Part shown: in pieces, positions 1 through 12,028 of the stretch
Layout of the letters: each line of letters begins with the position of its first letter
How positions within the stretch are numbered: position 1 is the stretch's first letter
From: Marvania coccoides
Taxonomy: Eukaryota; Chlorophyta; Trebouxiophyceae; Chlorellales; Chlorellaceae
Direction: 5' to 3'
Length of the DNA stretch: 64,000 nucleotides
Assembly: GCA_963854735.1 (NCBI GenBank)
Contig: OY978097.1
Coordinates: 1,240,001 to 1,304,000, forward strand
Notes under the pieces: model-generated
What the model was told of the DNA's origin: nothing
The model's database searches: none
Seen by the model: the letters and a program-made list of their open reading frames with translations, nothing else
Made by a program: the position numbers and the translations under genes

Positions 1-239
1 AAACCTGGCGTGTTCCCCTGCGTGTTGGTGTATCTGTGCCGGCTGCTTTCTTCTTCCGGCCGGTGATGGGATGAATTTTTAAGTCTAGCACCTTCAGAGT
101 GCAGTGCATTGTAAACATTTCTATCTTTACGATGAAGACGGTGCGTTGTCGAGTAGATCATTTCCCGCACGCCCCAATTATTTTGGTCGGCTATCATGCC
201 ATCTGACATGCTGATTTTCCTATCTTTTCTCTTTCGCAG

Positions 240-1352
240 GCCGGTCTGAACCAGCAGGCGTCCATTGCGGGCAAGCCCCTGGGCAATACTCGCCCTAACA
301 AGCGCAATGCGCGTCTTCAGAGGCTGGTGAGTGTCCTCGTTTTTCGTCCAATTTCTTCGAGAAACATGTCCAACAGTGCGTCGATTCTCAACCCATCCAC
401 AACCGCCACGCTGATCTTGATCTACAGGCCCCTCGCGCTGATGCCAAAGACATCATCTTCGACAACGCATCCCGTCAAAAGATGCAGGCCGGCATCAACA
501 AAATTGCCGACGCCGTGGCCGTCACCCTGGGCCCTCGTGGTAGGTTTGAATTGGAAGCTCCGCATTGAATTACAATCTAATATTATCTTTGGCAAATCTG
601 TGGGCAAAAGCACCCCTGCTCAATCTTCTCACATAATAAATAATAATAACGCTCAAGGCTCTCGATATAAAACAATGCTGCTTGTTGCAGGCCGCAACGT
701 GGTGCTGGAGCAAGATTACGGAGTGCCTCAGGTGATTAACGATGGCGTGTCCATCGCCCGCGCCATCGAGCTGGAGGACCCCGTCGAGAACGCCGGCGCC
801 CAGCTTATCAAGGAGGTTGCTGGCCGCACCAACGACGCCGCCGGCGATGGCACCACCACCGCCACCGTGCTGGCCCGGGAGATGATCCACTTTGGACTGC
901 AAGCAGTCACCGCTGGCGCCAACCCCATTTCCATCAAGAAGGGCATTGATAAGACCTCAGAGTACCTCGTGGCCAAGCTCAAGGACTACGCTCGCCCCGT
1001 CAAAGGCTCCTCCGACATCAAGAGCGTGGCCGCCATCTCCGCCGGCAATGATGAGGAGATCGGCCAGATGATCGCTGACGCCCTGGACAAGGTGGGCGCT
1101 GACGGCGTGCTGGCCATCGAGAGCGGCAACTCGCTGGAGACGACTGTGGAGGTGCAGGAGGGCATGGAGATCGATCGCGGCTACATCTCCCCCCAGTTTG
1201 TGACCAACAATGAGCGCATGCTGGTGGAATTTGAGAACTGCCTGGTGCTGGTGACGGACATGAAGATCGAGCAGGTCAAGGACATCATCCCGATCCTGGA
1301 GCAGGTCACCCGCGTCAATCGCCCCCTCCTCATTATCGCAGAGGACGTGGCC

Positions 1353-1395
<43 letters not shown>

Positions 1396-2234
1396 TCATC
1401 TCCGTGTGCGCAATCAAGGCGCCCGGATTCGGTGAGCGCCGCAAGGCCCTGCTGCAGGATATTGCCATCGTCACGGGCGCCGAATTCGTGGCCAAGGACC
1501 TGGGCATGAAGGTGGATGGCGTGAGCCTGGAACAGCTGGGTACCGCCCGCAAGCTGACCGCCGCCGCCACCACCTGCACGCTCATTGCCGATGCAGCCAA
1601 CAAGGACGAGATCAGGGCGCGCATTGGCCAGATCAAGAAGGAGCTGGCAGAGACCGACTCCGTGTACGATACTGAAAAGCTGAGCGAGCGCATTGCCAAG
1701 CTGGCCGGCGGTGTGGCGGTCATCAAGGTGGGTGCCGCCACCGAGACCGAGCTGGAGGACCGCAAGCTGCGCATCGAGGATGCCAAGAACGCAACCTTTG
1801 CGGCGGTGGAGGAGGGCATCGTGCCTGGCGGCGGCGCTGCTCTGCTGCACCTGTCTGAGATGGTGCCTGAGTTCAAGGCCACGCTGACCGACCCTGAGGA
1901 GGCCATGGGCGCAGACATCGTCATGAAGGCGCTGCGCGCCCCGTGCCGTAGGATTGCTGAGAACGCGGGCATTGAAGGCGAGGTTGTGGTGCAGAAGCTG
2001 TTGGGGCAGCCCTTTGAGGTTGGGTACAACGCCATGTACGACCGCGTGGAGAACCTCATCGACGCCGGCGTGCTGGACCCCGCCAAGGTCACAAGGTCGG
2101 GCCTCACCAACGCCGCCTCCATCGCCGGCATCATGCTTACCACGCAAGCTGTGATGACCGAGAAGACCAAGGGCAGGGGCGCTGCGCCAGGCGGCATGGG
2201 CGCCAACGGCATGCCATCGGGCCTGACCATGTGA
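240..2234 (+). CDS. CPN60A: Plastid chaperonin 60 subunit alpha (5' end incomplete)
   Basis: Subunit of the stromal Cpn60 chaperonin, which folds imported and plastid-made proteins, notably Rubisco large subunit. Exons seen: 240-326, 428-539 and 691-2234; all join in phase. The first visible exon is transit-peptide-like (rich in R, N, Q, A), and the mature protein begins near the [16 protein letters not shown] segment in exon 2. The body shows [16 protein letters not shown] (ATP site), the apical domain, and the family signature [12 protein letters not shown]. The [11 protein letters not shown] segment and the C-terminal GMPSGLTM resemble the alpha rather than the beta plastid subunit, from knowledge of green algal and plant sequences. 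No start codon is found in the visible first exon, so at least one upstream exon lies in 1-62 or before the window. A TGTAA motif, the chlorophyte poly(A) signal, lies at 2363. Confidence 0.93.
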
Positions 2235-2506
2235 TTTTCCTCTCTTGATGCTGCTGCTGCTGCGCCCATATTCGCATTCATACTGTTATAGACATATACA
2301 CGCAACATAACCAAATTTTGCCTCTCATTCGTTTTCCCCACTTTTTGAAACTGCCAATCGCTTGTAAGCAATTTTTAATTTAAATTGCACTAATCTATAT
2401 GCATCAAATCGAGTAGTCAGTGAATTCGTCGGTCAGTTAGCCATGGGTAAGCGAAAATTACAGTTTTTTTGGCATTAACAAGAGTGCTCTGAACTCGGTC
2501 GCTCTG

Positions 2507-3562
2507 TCAGTTGGCAGGGGGACTGGGCGGGCCACCAATGATGCCTTTGATAAGGCGGGCAGGGGAGTTGACGTGCGAGAATGGCTGGAACAGACGGTCG
2601 TGGTGCTGCGCCTGAGCTTCAGTAGCTCTCTCCTTGGCGTTGTCAATCAAATCCTCCATGTCGCCCACCAACGTGCACAGGCCGTCCACCTGCATCGTCA
2701 GCTCGCGGTGGAGCCCCGCCCCCAAAGCTCGCACCGCCGCGATCTCCTTGGCTGCGTACTGCGCCCCTGGTCCGCCCTCCTCTTGATCTTCGCCCACAGG
2801 TTCTGCCTCTGCCGAAAGGCCTACCTCCAAGTCCTCCACCCTCGCCAGCAGATCATGCCACTCATTTTCTTCCTGCACAGTTTTTTGAAGGGGTAGTATG
2901 ATATCAGGCTTCGCCCCTGTAATATTAGAGCTTATTTCCTAATGTGTGCTACTTACGTCTTTCAACAGCTGCAGCCGGTTTCGGAGGCCCGCTTTCCGCG
3001 CCTCCAGATCCACCTTGAGGTCTGCGGGCCCAAGCTCCACCCCAGCGCCAGGTGCAGCCGCAAACTGAATGGAGCCCTGCTGTGCTGCTGCCGACAGGGA
3101 GTCCAGGAAAGACTTGAAGACCGTTTCCAGCGTTGCCGCAAGGTCCGTACCCTTTTCTTTGGCCATGGTTTCCACTCCTGCGCCGCACACTGCTTCGCAG
3201 ACAGCCAGCAGGCGCTCTTCTGGCGTCGATGTTTCTGACAGCGCACGCAAGCCCCGGCTCAGCCGCTCATACAGCTCAGCTGAAATTTCATACTCCTCTA
3301 CGTTGGGGGTGCGCTGAGAGGCGGCAGACCCCCGCTCTGCTTGCTCGTGGGGCGTCTGTAGGAGGGCTGCCTGTGGCGCTGCGGCCGCGGCGCCCAGCCC
3401 CGCCTCGGTTTTTCGCCGCTTGATTTTGAAGCCATTGATGTCGATTACTTCGTGCTCTGCGCGTGTTTGGGCGGCGGATATTGAGTGGGATCGTGCCAGC
3501 GGCGTGCTTTGTGTTTTTTGCAACTGAAAATGAGAAATCTTCGCACCTTTGGTTACTTTCAT
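2507..3562 (-). CDS. Unrecognised helical protein, possibly a Dsn1-like kinetochore subunit
   Basis: Two exons, 3562-2957 and 2872-2507, joined in phase across an 84-bp GT-AG intron; about 323 residues. Start chosen at the first in-frame ATG (MKVTKGAKISHF); the frame stays open a little further upstream without an ATG. Visible parts: a basic patch GFKIKRRK near residue 45, an Ala/Gln-rich linker, then long amphipathic helices rich in L, E and A (residues about 90-300), and a short Pro/Gly-rich tail. The layout of a basic motif followed by helical bundles resembles Dsn1/Mis12-complex proteins, but this is a weak inference; any nuclear coiled-coil protein would fit. TGTAA lies 45 bp after the stop, at 2462-2458. 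Confidence 0.6.
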
Positions 3563-4063
3563 CACATTTACGAAAACCTCCTGCGGCAAAAAAAAAAGTT
3601 TCTTTTGTTAGTCAATTTGCAAGCTGCCCAGCAGGAGGGATTGCAGGCAGAGACGCACTTCTAAATTGCCTTCGGGCATCGGCAAGTTGATCGTTTGTCT
3701 TCGCCCTGCCATCTTGATGAAACTGGTTTCGATATTACGAAATTAATAAAAAAAGATTTAATAAAATCAACCGGAAGTTAGTGGAAAAAGCTCAACTCCC
3801 GCTGAGGTACATGGGCAGGTACCGCGGTCATCAGTGCTGGGAACGATGAAGGAGCTGGCTGTCCCCAGCTGCTTCACCTGTTTCTTCGCTGGATGTCTGG
3901 AGCGGGGGAAGCTTCAAATGAATGAATGTTTGTATGACAAAATCTACCAACTATTTTCACCATGCAACCAACAACTTTAGTATTCACAACCTGAATCTTC
4001 CCACTCCAGCGCTTACATGGACACCAGAAAATATTGCAACAGCATGCAAGCAAGAGAAGGAAA
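3563..4063. other. Intergenic, nothing recognised
   Basis: Spacer between the start of the helical-protein gene and the stop of the histidinol-phosphate aminotransferase gene, both on the minus strand. It carries the probable poly(A) signal of the latter (TGTAA on the minus strand at 4017-4013) and the upstream region of the former. No supported coding exon or repeat. Confidence 0.5.
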
Positions 4064-5483
4064 TCATGCCACCGCCTGCAGCGCTGCCATCAGCTTGTCT
4101 GTCTGCTCCGGCATGCCCACCGAAATGCGCACGTAGCCGTTGAGAGCTGGCGTGGCGTAGTGGCGTACCATGATGCCGTGCTGCTCTGCCAGCGCGCACT
4201 TCAGCGCCCCCGCGTCCCGCCCGTCTGTCACCCGGCACAGCACAAAATTGGAGGACGAAGGGTAAGGCTCAAGGTATGGCACTTCTTGGAGCGCCGCAAA
4301 CAACCGCTCCCGCTCCGCCACCAGCGCATCTTTGACCCGGTTTATGTAGTCGATGTTGGACAGCGCCGCCACCGCAGCCACCTCTGCTGCCACAGAAACG
4401 TTGTACGGCTGCTTTGCCCGCCACAAGAACTCAATCATGCCCAGAGGGAAGCTGCCGTAGCCCACTCGCAGCCCCGCCAACGCAGCGCACTTGCTGAATG
4501 TACGCAGCACGACCAGATTGGGGTATTTTGCCACCCACGCGATTCGCGACTCTTCTTGCGAGAACTCAATGTACGCTTCGTCCAAAACAACAAGTACGGG
4601 GAGGTCCAGGATCTCCAGTAACTCTGCCTCAGTGATCATGCTGCCATCTGGGTTGTTGGGCGAGGTCAGGAACACAATCTTGGGGCTGTGCTCTCTTACC
4701 GCCGTTTTTATGCCTGACGTGATGATAGGGCAGAAAGGAAACCGAGGAGGGTGAATTAGCATTGAGAGAGAAATAATATGTAACTCTGTAGTAAGACCAA
4801 ATCTGACATTTAAATAAAGAGCTGTTCCTTAAGCTCACCCTCCACATCGAGTTTGAATCCAGGGAGCCGAGGCACGGTGACCACCTCTGCTGCGTTGACA
4901 GCGGCATCGAAGACGTACATTGTGAATGTGGGAGGGCAGTCTACGATCTTATCCCCAGGCTCCAGCACGCAGCGCATCAGCAGGTCGATCAACTCATCGG
5001 CGCCGCACCCAACCTGCGAATTCAACAAACATTTGTGGTTGAGAATGGAGGAATCCCAAGCGAGAGCCTTTCGGATGCATGCATCCTCACCAGCAGGTGC
5101 TCCATCGGCACGCCCTGCCACTGCGCCAGAGCCTGGCGCAGCGCTCGAGACTCGGGGTCGGGGTAGATGTTGGGGAACTGCATGCTGCCCAGGGCCTCCA
5201 GCACCTCAGGGGGCGGTCCATAGGGATTTTCGTTCGCATCCAGCTTCACAATCTCCTGTGGCCGCCGCCCCAGCTTGGCAGACAGCACTTCAAAAGGTTC
5301 GATTGGAGTGTAAGCCGACAGCTTGCGCAGGTGGGGGCGGATGAAGCTGGCACCACCAGTCGCGGCTGCTTCGCTTGCTTGGGCAGACATCACGATGGGG
5401 CAGCCACGGCTTCTTCTCAAGTTTGATTTCAGAGGGCGGATGGCATCCCTAAGTTGTGTAGCGAGTTGTGTGGATGTCTGCAT
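4064..5483 (-). CDS. HISC: Histidinol-phosphate aminotransferase, plastid
   Basis: PLP enzyme (aspartate aminotransferase fold I) that converts imidazole acetol phosphate and glutamate to histidinol phosphate in histidine synthesis. Exons 5483-5091, 5013-4839 and 4713-4064 join in phase to 405 residues. The N-terminus ([20 protein letters not shown]) looks like a plastid transit peptide; the enzyme proper starts near [14 protein letters not shown]. Family features: [14 protein letters not shown], the [10 protein letters not shown] substrate/PLP segment, DEAYIEF, and the PLP-lysine motif [16 protein letters not shown]. Length without the transit peptide is normal for HisC. TGTAA lies 47 bp after the stop. 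An aromatic aminotransferase of the same fold is possible but the overall match favours HisC. Confidence 0.9.
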
Positions 5484-6048
5484 GCCTGTATTATGTATAT
5501 TTGAGTCAATTGATAATAATAATAATAATAAACTAGAAATCGCGAGAATCAAGAGAAACAAGTGGAAACCATTTGCATGGATCCATGCAGTCATCATCCG
5601 CAGCTGGAGGTCGACACTGGACCAAAAGTCTCAATCTTTTCCAGCATCCCTTTATTGTACCCGAGGGAGAAAAGGGCCATTTAGAAAGAGCTCCATTTAT
5701 GGTATCTGTTCTGGTTGGTGACGTAATATTGGCCTCTGTGGCCCCCAAAAAATCGGCGTTGACGAAGAAAGAGAATGGCATGGGTTTATTTCTTCAAAGA
5801 AACAGTGAAAACATGCCAAACTATATAGCATGGCGAAATGAAAAAGGAAGCGCTGGATGATACTGTGCCTTCCCTTAGTCCTTAGTTGAAAGTCGTGCGT
5901 CAGTTTTTTATTAACAAAAGCAGCAACTTCGCTCGCTTTTGTCCCTCTATCTACTTGCCATGGAGACAGAAATTAAAAAAAAAACATGAGATTACTACCT
6001 GTTAATCGTTTTATTCCCCTCTTTTAAAATTTGTCATTTTTTTCTTTT
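5484..6048. other. Intergenic, AT-rich, nothing recognised
   Basis: Upstream region of the minus-strand HISC gene and downstream region of the minus-strand MAU2 gene. It includes an AATAAT microsatellite near 5516-5530. Short open frames here have no coding character. Confidence 0.5.
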
Positions 6049-8037
6049 TCAAGTAGTAGCCTGGGACACAAACGAGCACAGCCAATCAGCAGCCTCCAGC
6101 ACCCGCGCATGCTCTGCGCTTTCCTCCACCGCAGTCAGCCTGGCCTTCAAATCCGCCGCCTTGCGGTCCAAGTACTGCTGGCTGCGATCTGCCAGCCCAG
6201 CGTCGCCCTGCGCCAGATGCAGCGCATGCAGCCCGTTAAGCGAGGTCACCAGCGAAGGCAGGTCGCCCACAGACTTGAGCAGCGTAACCGCGGACTCAAA
6301 CATCTGCTTGGCCCCAGCCAGGTCTTGCCTCTCATATTGCACCGGGGCCAAAACATTGAGCACCTGCCCCACGAGCTGCGTGCTGCCAATGAGGCTGTGC
6401 GCCTGCTTCAGCGCCTTGGTCAGCAGCAGGCGGGCCCCCGTACCGTCGCCACTGCGCCGCAGAATGATTCCGTTGACCAGCTGCGCCACCGCTCTGCAAG
6501 AGAATTAACTAATTAGGTGGAAGAAAACAAAGATAAAAAACTACAAAGCTTGTTGAATTGTTGCCACAGACTTTGCGTGCTGGTGAAGCTCACCGCTCAT
6601 GAGAGGGCAGCCCTGCCAGGGTCGTTGTAGAGGTATCCGCCAGCAGACCCTGACTCTCCAGCCACGCCGTTGCCCGCGACTGCGCTTCCTCCCCAGAAGA
6701 GCGCTCCAGCTCTGATAGCGCAGCGGCCAGCGACGCCATCTTGACCATATGCATGGATGGGCTCGTTGAGGCGGCATCGAACAGGCGCACGGCCAGATCA
6801 AGCTTCCCCACAGTATGAGCATAATGTCCTGCATCAACAAAAGAGTAAGAAACATTTTGTAATAAAAAGCACGCGCATAAATTCCCCAATTACCTAGCAG
6901 CATGCACGCCGAAGCTGCCTGTGACTTGAGGGCGGTTGGAAAGCGCTGCACGGCTGCCACCAGGTCTGCAGCGTGGCGGGCAGCGCTCGACAGATCTGTG
7001 GAAGCCAACCCAGCCAGAGCACGCTGCTCCACCACCGCCGCTTTCAGGCGCACGTAAATTCGCGCCGTTGCAGCCGCCGCCGCCGCCATTTTGGCCTCCC
7101 CTTCCCCCCATTTCACCTGCAGCTGCGCCAGCGCCGCCTCCACCACCTCTTCAGCGAGCCCCAGCTGCACGGCGGCGGCACTGCACTTGCCTGCAGCACG
7201 CAGCACCCCGGCGTGCAGCATGTGGCCCAGCGCCGCCGCCGCCGGCCCGGGCAGCCACGCTTCTGTGGGCCCTGCCTGCCCACCGCACTCCATCAGCGCC
7301 TGCTGCAGCTGCGCAAACACCGGGTATTCGTTGCCTTGCTGCAACTGCGACGCTCTGCCCACTGCCAGCACAGTGGTGGCGTACAGCAGGAAGTAGGCGG
7401 CCCGCAGCGCATTTGCCTCTGCGCTCTCCGCCTCCGAAATGCCGTCCAAGGCGACGGCGCAGTCCGCGAGCAGCTGGTCGGTCACGTCGGTGCGGCGGCA
7501 GCGCAGGTTGAGCACGGCGCGGCTGAGGGCGGACAGGGCGGTCTCTGCGTGCGTCAGCTCTGCAGCGTTGGCTTGCTCCAGCGCCGCCAGGGCTGCTTCC
7601 GGGTCTCCGTCCCTTTCAAACCGGCACTCCGCCAGCCGGAAGATGAAGTAGACGCGCCAGCGCGCTAGTTCTTTCGCGGGGGCGGGCCCCTTGCCGCTGG
7701 TTGCCAGCCCTGTTTGGCAGGCGTCGAGCGCTTGCGTCAGGTCGGCGCGCTGGCGGTGGCAGGCGATGAGATGGTGGTAGACCTCGCACTTGAGGCCGTG
7801 GTGTCCGCGCGCGGTGCGCAGCTCTCGCTCGGCCCGGAGTAGCAGCTGTTTTGCCAGATCAAGGTTGTCAAAGTGATCCATCAACAAAGTGGAGTACTCC
7901 ATGCAGGCCACCGCCCGGCTGGTGGGCAGCGCCTGCGTGCAATCGCTCGCAGCTTGCAAGCACTTTGCCGCCTGCAGGTAGCACCCCTGCTGCCGCAGAT
8001 CTTTCGCTAGCTGCAGCAAGGTTTTATTGGCCTCCAT
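6049..8037 (-). CDS. SCC4: Cohesin loader subunit MAU2/SCC4
   Basis: Helical-repeat (TPR-like) partner of Scc2/NIPBL; the pair loads cohesin on chromatin. Exons 8037-6894, 6828-6594 and 6493-6049 join in phase to 607 residues. Start is the ATG opening MEANKTLLQLAKDLR. Features: repeated helical hairpins with alternating Leu/Ala along the whole length, the N-terminal segment with LLMDHFDNLDLAKQLLLRAE and LKCEVYHHLIACH that resembles plant SCC4, and a C-terminal TPR-like pair around LVGQVLNVLAPVQYERQDL. Length agrees with the family (about 600-720). Identification rests on pattern similarity recalled from plant and animal members; an unrelated TPR protein cannot be fully excluded. It is in the middle of a run of minus-strand genes. 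Confidence 0.75.
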
Positions 8038-8768
8038 ATTGCTTATTTATGATTTAAAATGTGGTGGGTACGAGGGGATGCATCACAGCAAATAAGGACA
8101 TTCCAACAATTATTATTTTTATAAAAATAATAAAAATAGCTATGATATGGTGTCCGTGAAAATTCAAAAATAATCGAGCTGCTGTAGTCTGGGATCAGCA
8201 GAACGAACAGCAGAACCTGGGACAACATTCCACCTGTAGCAAAAGTTGGGTGAGTAAAAGAGGTGTTGGCGAGTCAACGCAGAGGTTGGGCACGAGGGAA
8301 TTATCAGTCTGGGGCTGACAGGCAGGCTAAGCTTTGTTAGTGTCTGGCATGTGCTGCTGGCCCCAGGAAATGAAAACGCCTGGCAAACTCTTATAATTAT
8401 CATAAAGTTTATGTTTGTAAAACACGAGCCAGCCAACGGCAGGATAAACAGAAAGTAGAATTCGCGTGATGGGTACCGATTGCCTTGCTATGTATGCCCT
8501 GAGGATCTTTGAACCCAGAGAAGGGCCCAGGCGCGATGAATATTCCCGACGGCTGTTGCAACAACAACATTGCAACATGGTGTGTTCATAAATAAAAAAA
8601 TTACACAGTACAAACACACACTCGCTACACTAATACTACAAACTAAAATTTCTACCATAAGTTGAATAAATTGTGAATAATTGTCGCTTTCATCGAAGCA
8701 ACAACCAATCATTATCTGATAATTATTTTGTTCACATTTTTGTTTCGTCAGCCGAACATGTTTTCCTT
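8038..8768. other. Intergenic, AT-rich, nothing recognised
   Basis: Upstream of MAU2 and downstream of the arginine deiminase gene, both minus strand. Several short open frames exist but none has codon bias, splice context or family resemblance. Confidence 0.5.
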
Positions 8769-10258
8769 TCAAATGCGCCCCCTGCGCGGCGTCCTTTTCA
8801 CCACCTGGCTGGAGCAGTGCACCGCGCCGTACATCGAGGTGATGGGGCTGTAGTCGATACACTGCACATCGCCGTTGAAGTGCGGTGATCGCACAATCTG
8901 GCGCGCTGTCTTGGGGTGCACCGAGATGATGCGCTCGTTGCCCAGGTTGAGGACGTTGCAGGCGTACTCCAGCTGGTCCTTGGCGGCGATGGGGATGATG
9001 TGGAAGCCGTTGCCGCGCATATAGGCGCTGAACTCGACGCCGGTGCGGTGCTGTACGTACTTGCCGTCGGGCCCCCGCACGTACTCATCCACCAGCCGCC
9101 GCGTGGGCGATCCGTCGCCCATCATTTCGTCAAGCATGAGGCAGCACGAGTCTGAGAGCAGCGAAAACACGCAGTCCAGGTGCATGCGGTCCTGGTGCTG
9201 CTCAAAGTCGTCGCGCACCACTGCGAAGCGCCGCGTGCCCAGAAGGTCAGCATCCATCAGCTGGCTACACGCGTCAAAGTTTGAGCGCAGCCCGATGCCC
9301 AGCATGGCCAGGTCGGGGCTCACCGCGAAGAAGTCGCCGCCTTCCAAGTACCCAGGGTCCTCTACCGAGCCAATTACCCGCAGTCCCAGCTTCTCCAGGC
9401 AGAACCGCATCAACGACACCTCCAGGTTGCGTTGGGGGGAGCGCAGGCGGCCCATGATGATGCCGCGGGCGGTGGTGATCTGCTGGTCGCGTGTGTACAC
9501 CAGGTTGGACAGCGGCTCGAAGGAGTAGGTGGCGGTGAGGCCGGTGTCACGGTAGGAGGGCGCCAGGTGCACGGTGGGGTTGGTGAGGATGGTGTCGATG
9601 AGCTGCGGCACTGACATGTGCTCCAGCACAGTGCGCTTGTAGTTGTCGCTCAGGTACTGGCGGTCGTCGGCCTCAATCTCCTCCTCGCTGGACCCTTCCG
9701 CCAGCTTGTAGGTCAGCGCCAGCATGGCAAAGTCCTCCAGCTCCGCGCGTGCCCCGACGTGCTCCTCGGTGCCGTATGCCAGGATCTCGCGCACGGTGAG
9801 CACGCGCAGGCCGTTTTGGCGCATGATGCGGCGGAACTCGGCGTGCGCCGACTTGGCAGCCTCCAGGTTGACAGGCTTTTCGTAGAGAGAAGCGCGCGGG
9901 TGGAGGCCGCCCAGCTGGAGCGACATCCCCTCGGGCTCGCATACGATCACGATTTCGGCGCGATCGTTCTCGCCCTCTTGGATTGCCTGTGTGTTTAGGT
10001 TGCGTTTTGTTTGTCGTTTAGGAAGGTGGTGTTGGAGGGGAAAAAAACAGGAAGATGATGATCGAGATTATCACAACGCACCACGGGCACAAACTTGTCG
10101 TTAAGGAGGTCGGCAGCTGTGGATCGCCTCGTCGACGTACCCCTGATCTCCTGCGCAAGCTTGGAGGTGGGCTGCACAGGGACTGGCGCCACAGCGCATA
10201 GGTCTTTGAAGCTCTGGCTCAGGCTGCTCGCGTCCCCCATCGGCATTTTCTTTTTCAT
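8769..10258 (-). CDS. Arginine deiminase family protein
   Basis: Guanidino-group-modifying enzyme superfamily; arginine deiminase hydrolyses arginine to citrulline and ammonia. Exons 10258-10082 and 9986-8769 join in phase to 464 residues. The first exon is a probable organelle-targeting extension (KKKMPMGDASSLSQS, then Ser/Thr/Arg-rich). The catalytic body shows DPGYLEGGDFF (acidic/GG motif), RDDFEQHQDRMHLDCVFSLL with the catalytic His, and a C-terminal MYGAVHCSSQ carrying a Cys in the position of the nucleophile. That last segment departs from the usual bacterial G-G-P-R-C-M-S-M-P signature. Arginine deiminase activity is long known in green algae such as Chlorella and is absent from land plants and animals. 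Agmatine deiminase is less likely because the HLDCVF and RDQQ patterns follow the arginine enzyme. Confidence 0.82.
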
Positions 10259-12028
10259 CGTCTGATATTGAAGAACTGACGGAATTGAATTGTTACTGCC
10301 CACCAGCTGTGGGGAGGAAGGGAACACGTGAATGCGTGCAGCACCAAAAAATAAATGGTGGGTGCTGCTGCGTCAACAACAAAACACAACACAATTTTTT
10401 ATGTGTCGAAAACCTGGAATTGAAGAATAAACAAAGACGAAAAATTCTTATAGAGGAGAAGAAAAATAGTTTTTTTTGAATTTTTTGCTGAAGAATATAC
10501 AGCGCATTTTGTGTGACGACCCACCGGCGGTTGTGGGTTGTTGTGAGGGGAGAGTAATATATCATTAAACTGCTGGTGAGAATGAAAAAGGTATAAGCTC
10601 AAGGAGCTGTAATTTTATTTACCACCGTCGGTGGTAAGCTGCTGCTCTAACTATCCTTGAGATTTTTCGTTGTTTGTTTTTTAATCTGTGGACACATCTC
10701 ATTAAATTTACCGTTCCGGCGCTGCCACATTCAGCCTGCGTCGCCTTGTGTCCCTCTCCTCCATCTCGACGCTGTACAGGAACGCCTGGTGGTCCTCTGG
10801 GGGCTCTGGAGCCGAATCCAAACCCTTTGAAACATACAGGACCCCATTAAAAATAAACAAAGTGCGCTTGAATTGAAATACATAATTCGCAGGTCTGTAT
10901 TGCAAATTCGCAGGTTTGGTTGATGATGCCAAGTTCCCGAAGGCAGAGGCGAGCAGGTTTATTAATTTTTAACGGCCCCTACAGTGGGTGCTCTCAAATC
11001 GGCCCCCAAGGCGCCGTGACACCCCGCCACAACATTCAAGGCAGCGTTGGCGTCCTGAAGCTGCTGAGCTGACGGCGGTGGTGACTTGATAAAATAATTC
11101 AATTGATATAATCATGATTTTTTTCTCCCAAAGAATCATCGCTCTGCTGTGCTCGTTTCAATCTGTTTCATTTGTTGTGGAAGGCATACAAACACTCTCT
11201 ACTGATTTATTTATTTATTTATTGGCGGTGGGGGCGCCCAGCAGCTGGAGGAAGCGCAGCGGGTGTGCGTGTTGGGGGTGAGGCCTGTATCATGTCATTG
11301 TCAAGCAGTGCACAAACATTTTTCCTCTTCATGCTGCGCATTTTCTCTCACGACACATTGACTTGATAATTCAACGCTTCAGAAGCCTCTGTGCTGCTAC
11401 GGGAAGGGGCGGCAATGGTGGCTGGGCGGGTGGGTGGGTCGGTGGGGGCACCCAGTTGGGCGATGCTCCTGCAGTGACCCAAATGCGGAAGAACGCGCTG
11501 ACAAAGCATAGTTGGGCACAGCATGCTGGGGAGGTAAATTTATGTGGTAAAACTCTGACGTTTGGTTCAAGTCATCCCTATGAAAATTGCAAAGAGCGAT
11601 TTTAATTTCTCGACAACTGATGACATCAGTGATGTCATCATCAGACATCGTCTGCTGCATTCGTCCCCCAAAAAGTGTACGCTGCCACTGCCAGGCCTGT
11701 TTTTAATGTTTAAAACGGATAAACTGGCGTCAAAACGCCGAAATGCGCTTGAAACACGTGAGATTGCGGTGGTCAGCCGAAAAAGAAAATCGAGTGCATT
11801 TTTTGGGCGAGTGTTTTGGGGCGAATACGGGGCCAAATCGAGTCAAACTTTCACCAGGGAGTGCGCTATGGCGAGATGTATGTCCACAGAGTGTCAGGGG
11901 AGGGCGGCGAGGGCATAAACCCTGGGAAAAACGCAAAAATGTAAAAACTGTTTTTTTATAGCTAGGACGTCGCCAATCGCTTCAAAATGGTGTGGGGAGG
12001 TGCAAAACGGCGCAAAACTTAAGGTAAG
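10259..12028. other. Long mostly non-genic interval
   Basis: About 1.8 kb between the arginine deiminase start and the tRNA-Pro gene. It holds two coding-like pieces on the minus strand (listed separately) and otherwise AT-rich sequence with no recognised repeat, RNA or gene. The 11.4-11.9 kb part has a higher GC content and several short open frames on both strands without family resemblance. Confidence 0.45.
10708..11085 (-). CDS. Possible small multi-exon gene, unrecognised
   Basis: Two minus-strand pieces look coding. The upstream one (about 11085-10968) reads SAQQLQDANAALNVVAGCHG and continues LGADLRAP, with GC-rich codons in an AT-rich setting. The downstream one (about 10830-10711) reads DSAPEPPEDHQAFLYSVEME and then ERDTRRRRLNVAAPER; it is preceded by a possible acceptor (TTTCAAAG) and ends either in a stop or at a possible donor (GAACG/GTAAAT). 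I could not join them into one frame with confidence, find a start, or recognise a family. They could be exons of one small protein or remnants. Confidence 0.28.

Noticed and set aside
957..2371. Two long minus-strand frames opposite Cpn60-alpha
   Set aside because: Same GC-bias shadow effect; the plus strand encodes an unmistakable chaperonin.
8164..8617. Two minus-strand frames in the MAU2-arginine deiminase spacer
   Set aside because: AT-rich, no homology, no start or splice support.
11363..11961. Overlapping short frames on both strands in a GC-richer patch before the tRNA gene
   Set aside because: None has consistent codon bias, a family match or splice sites that join to another exon.
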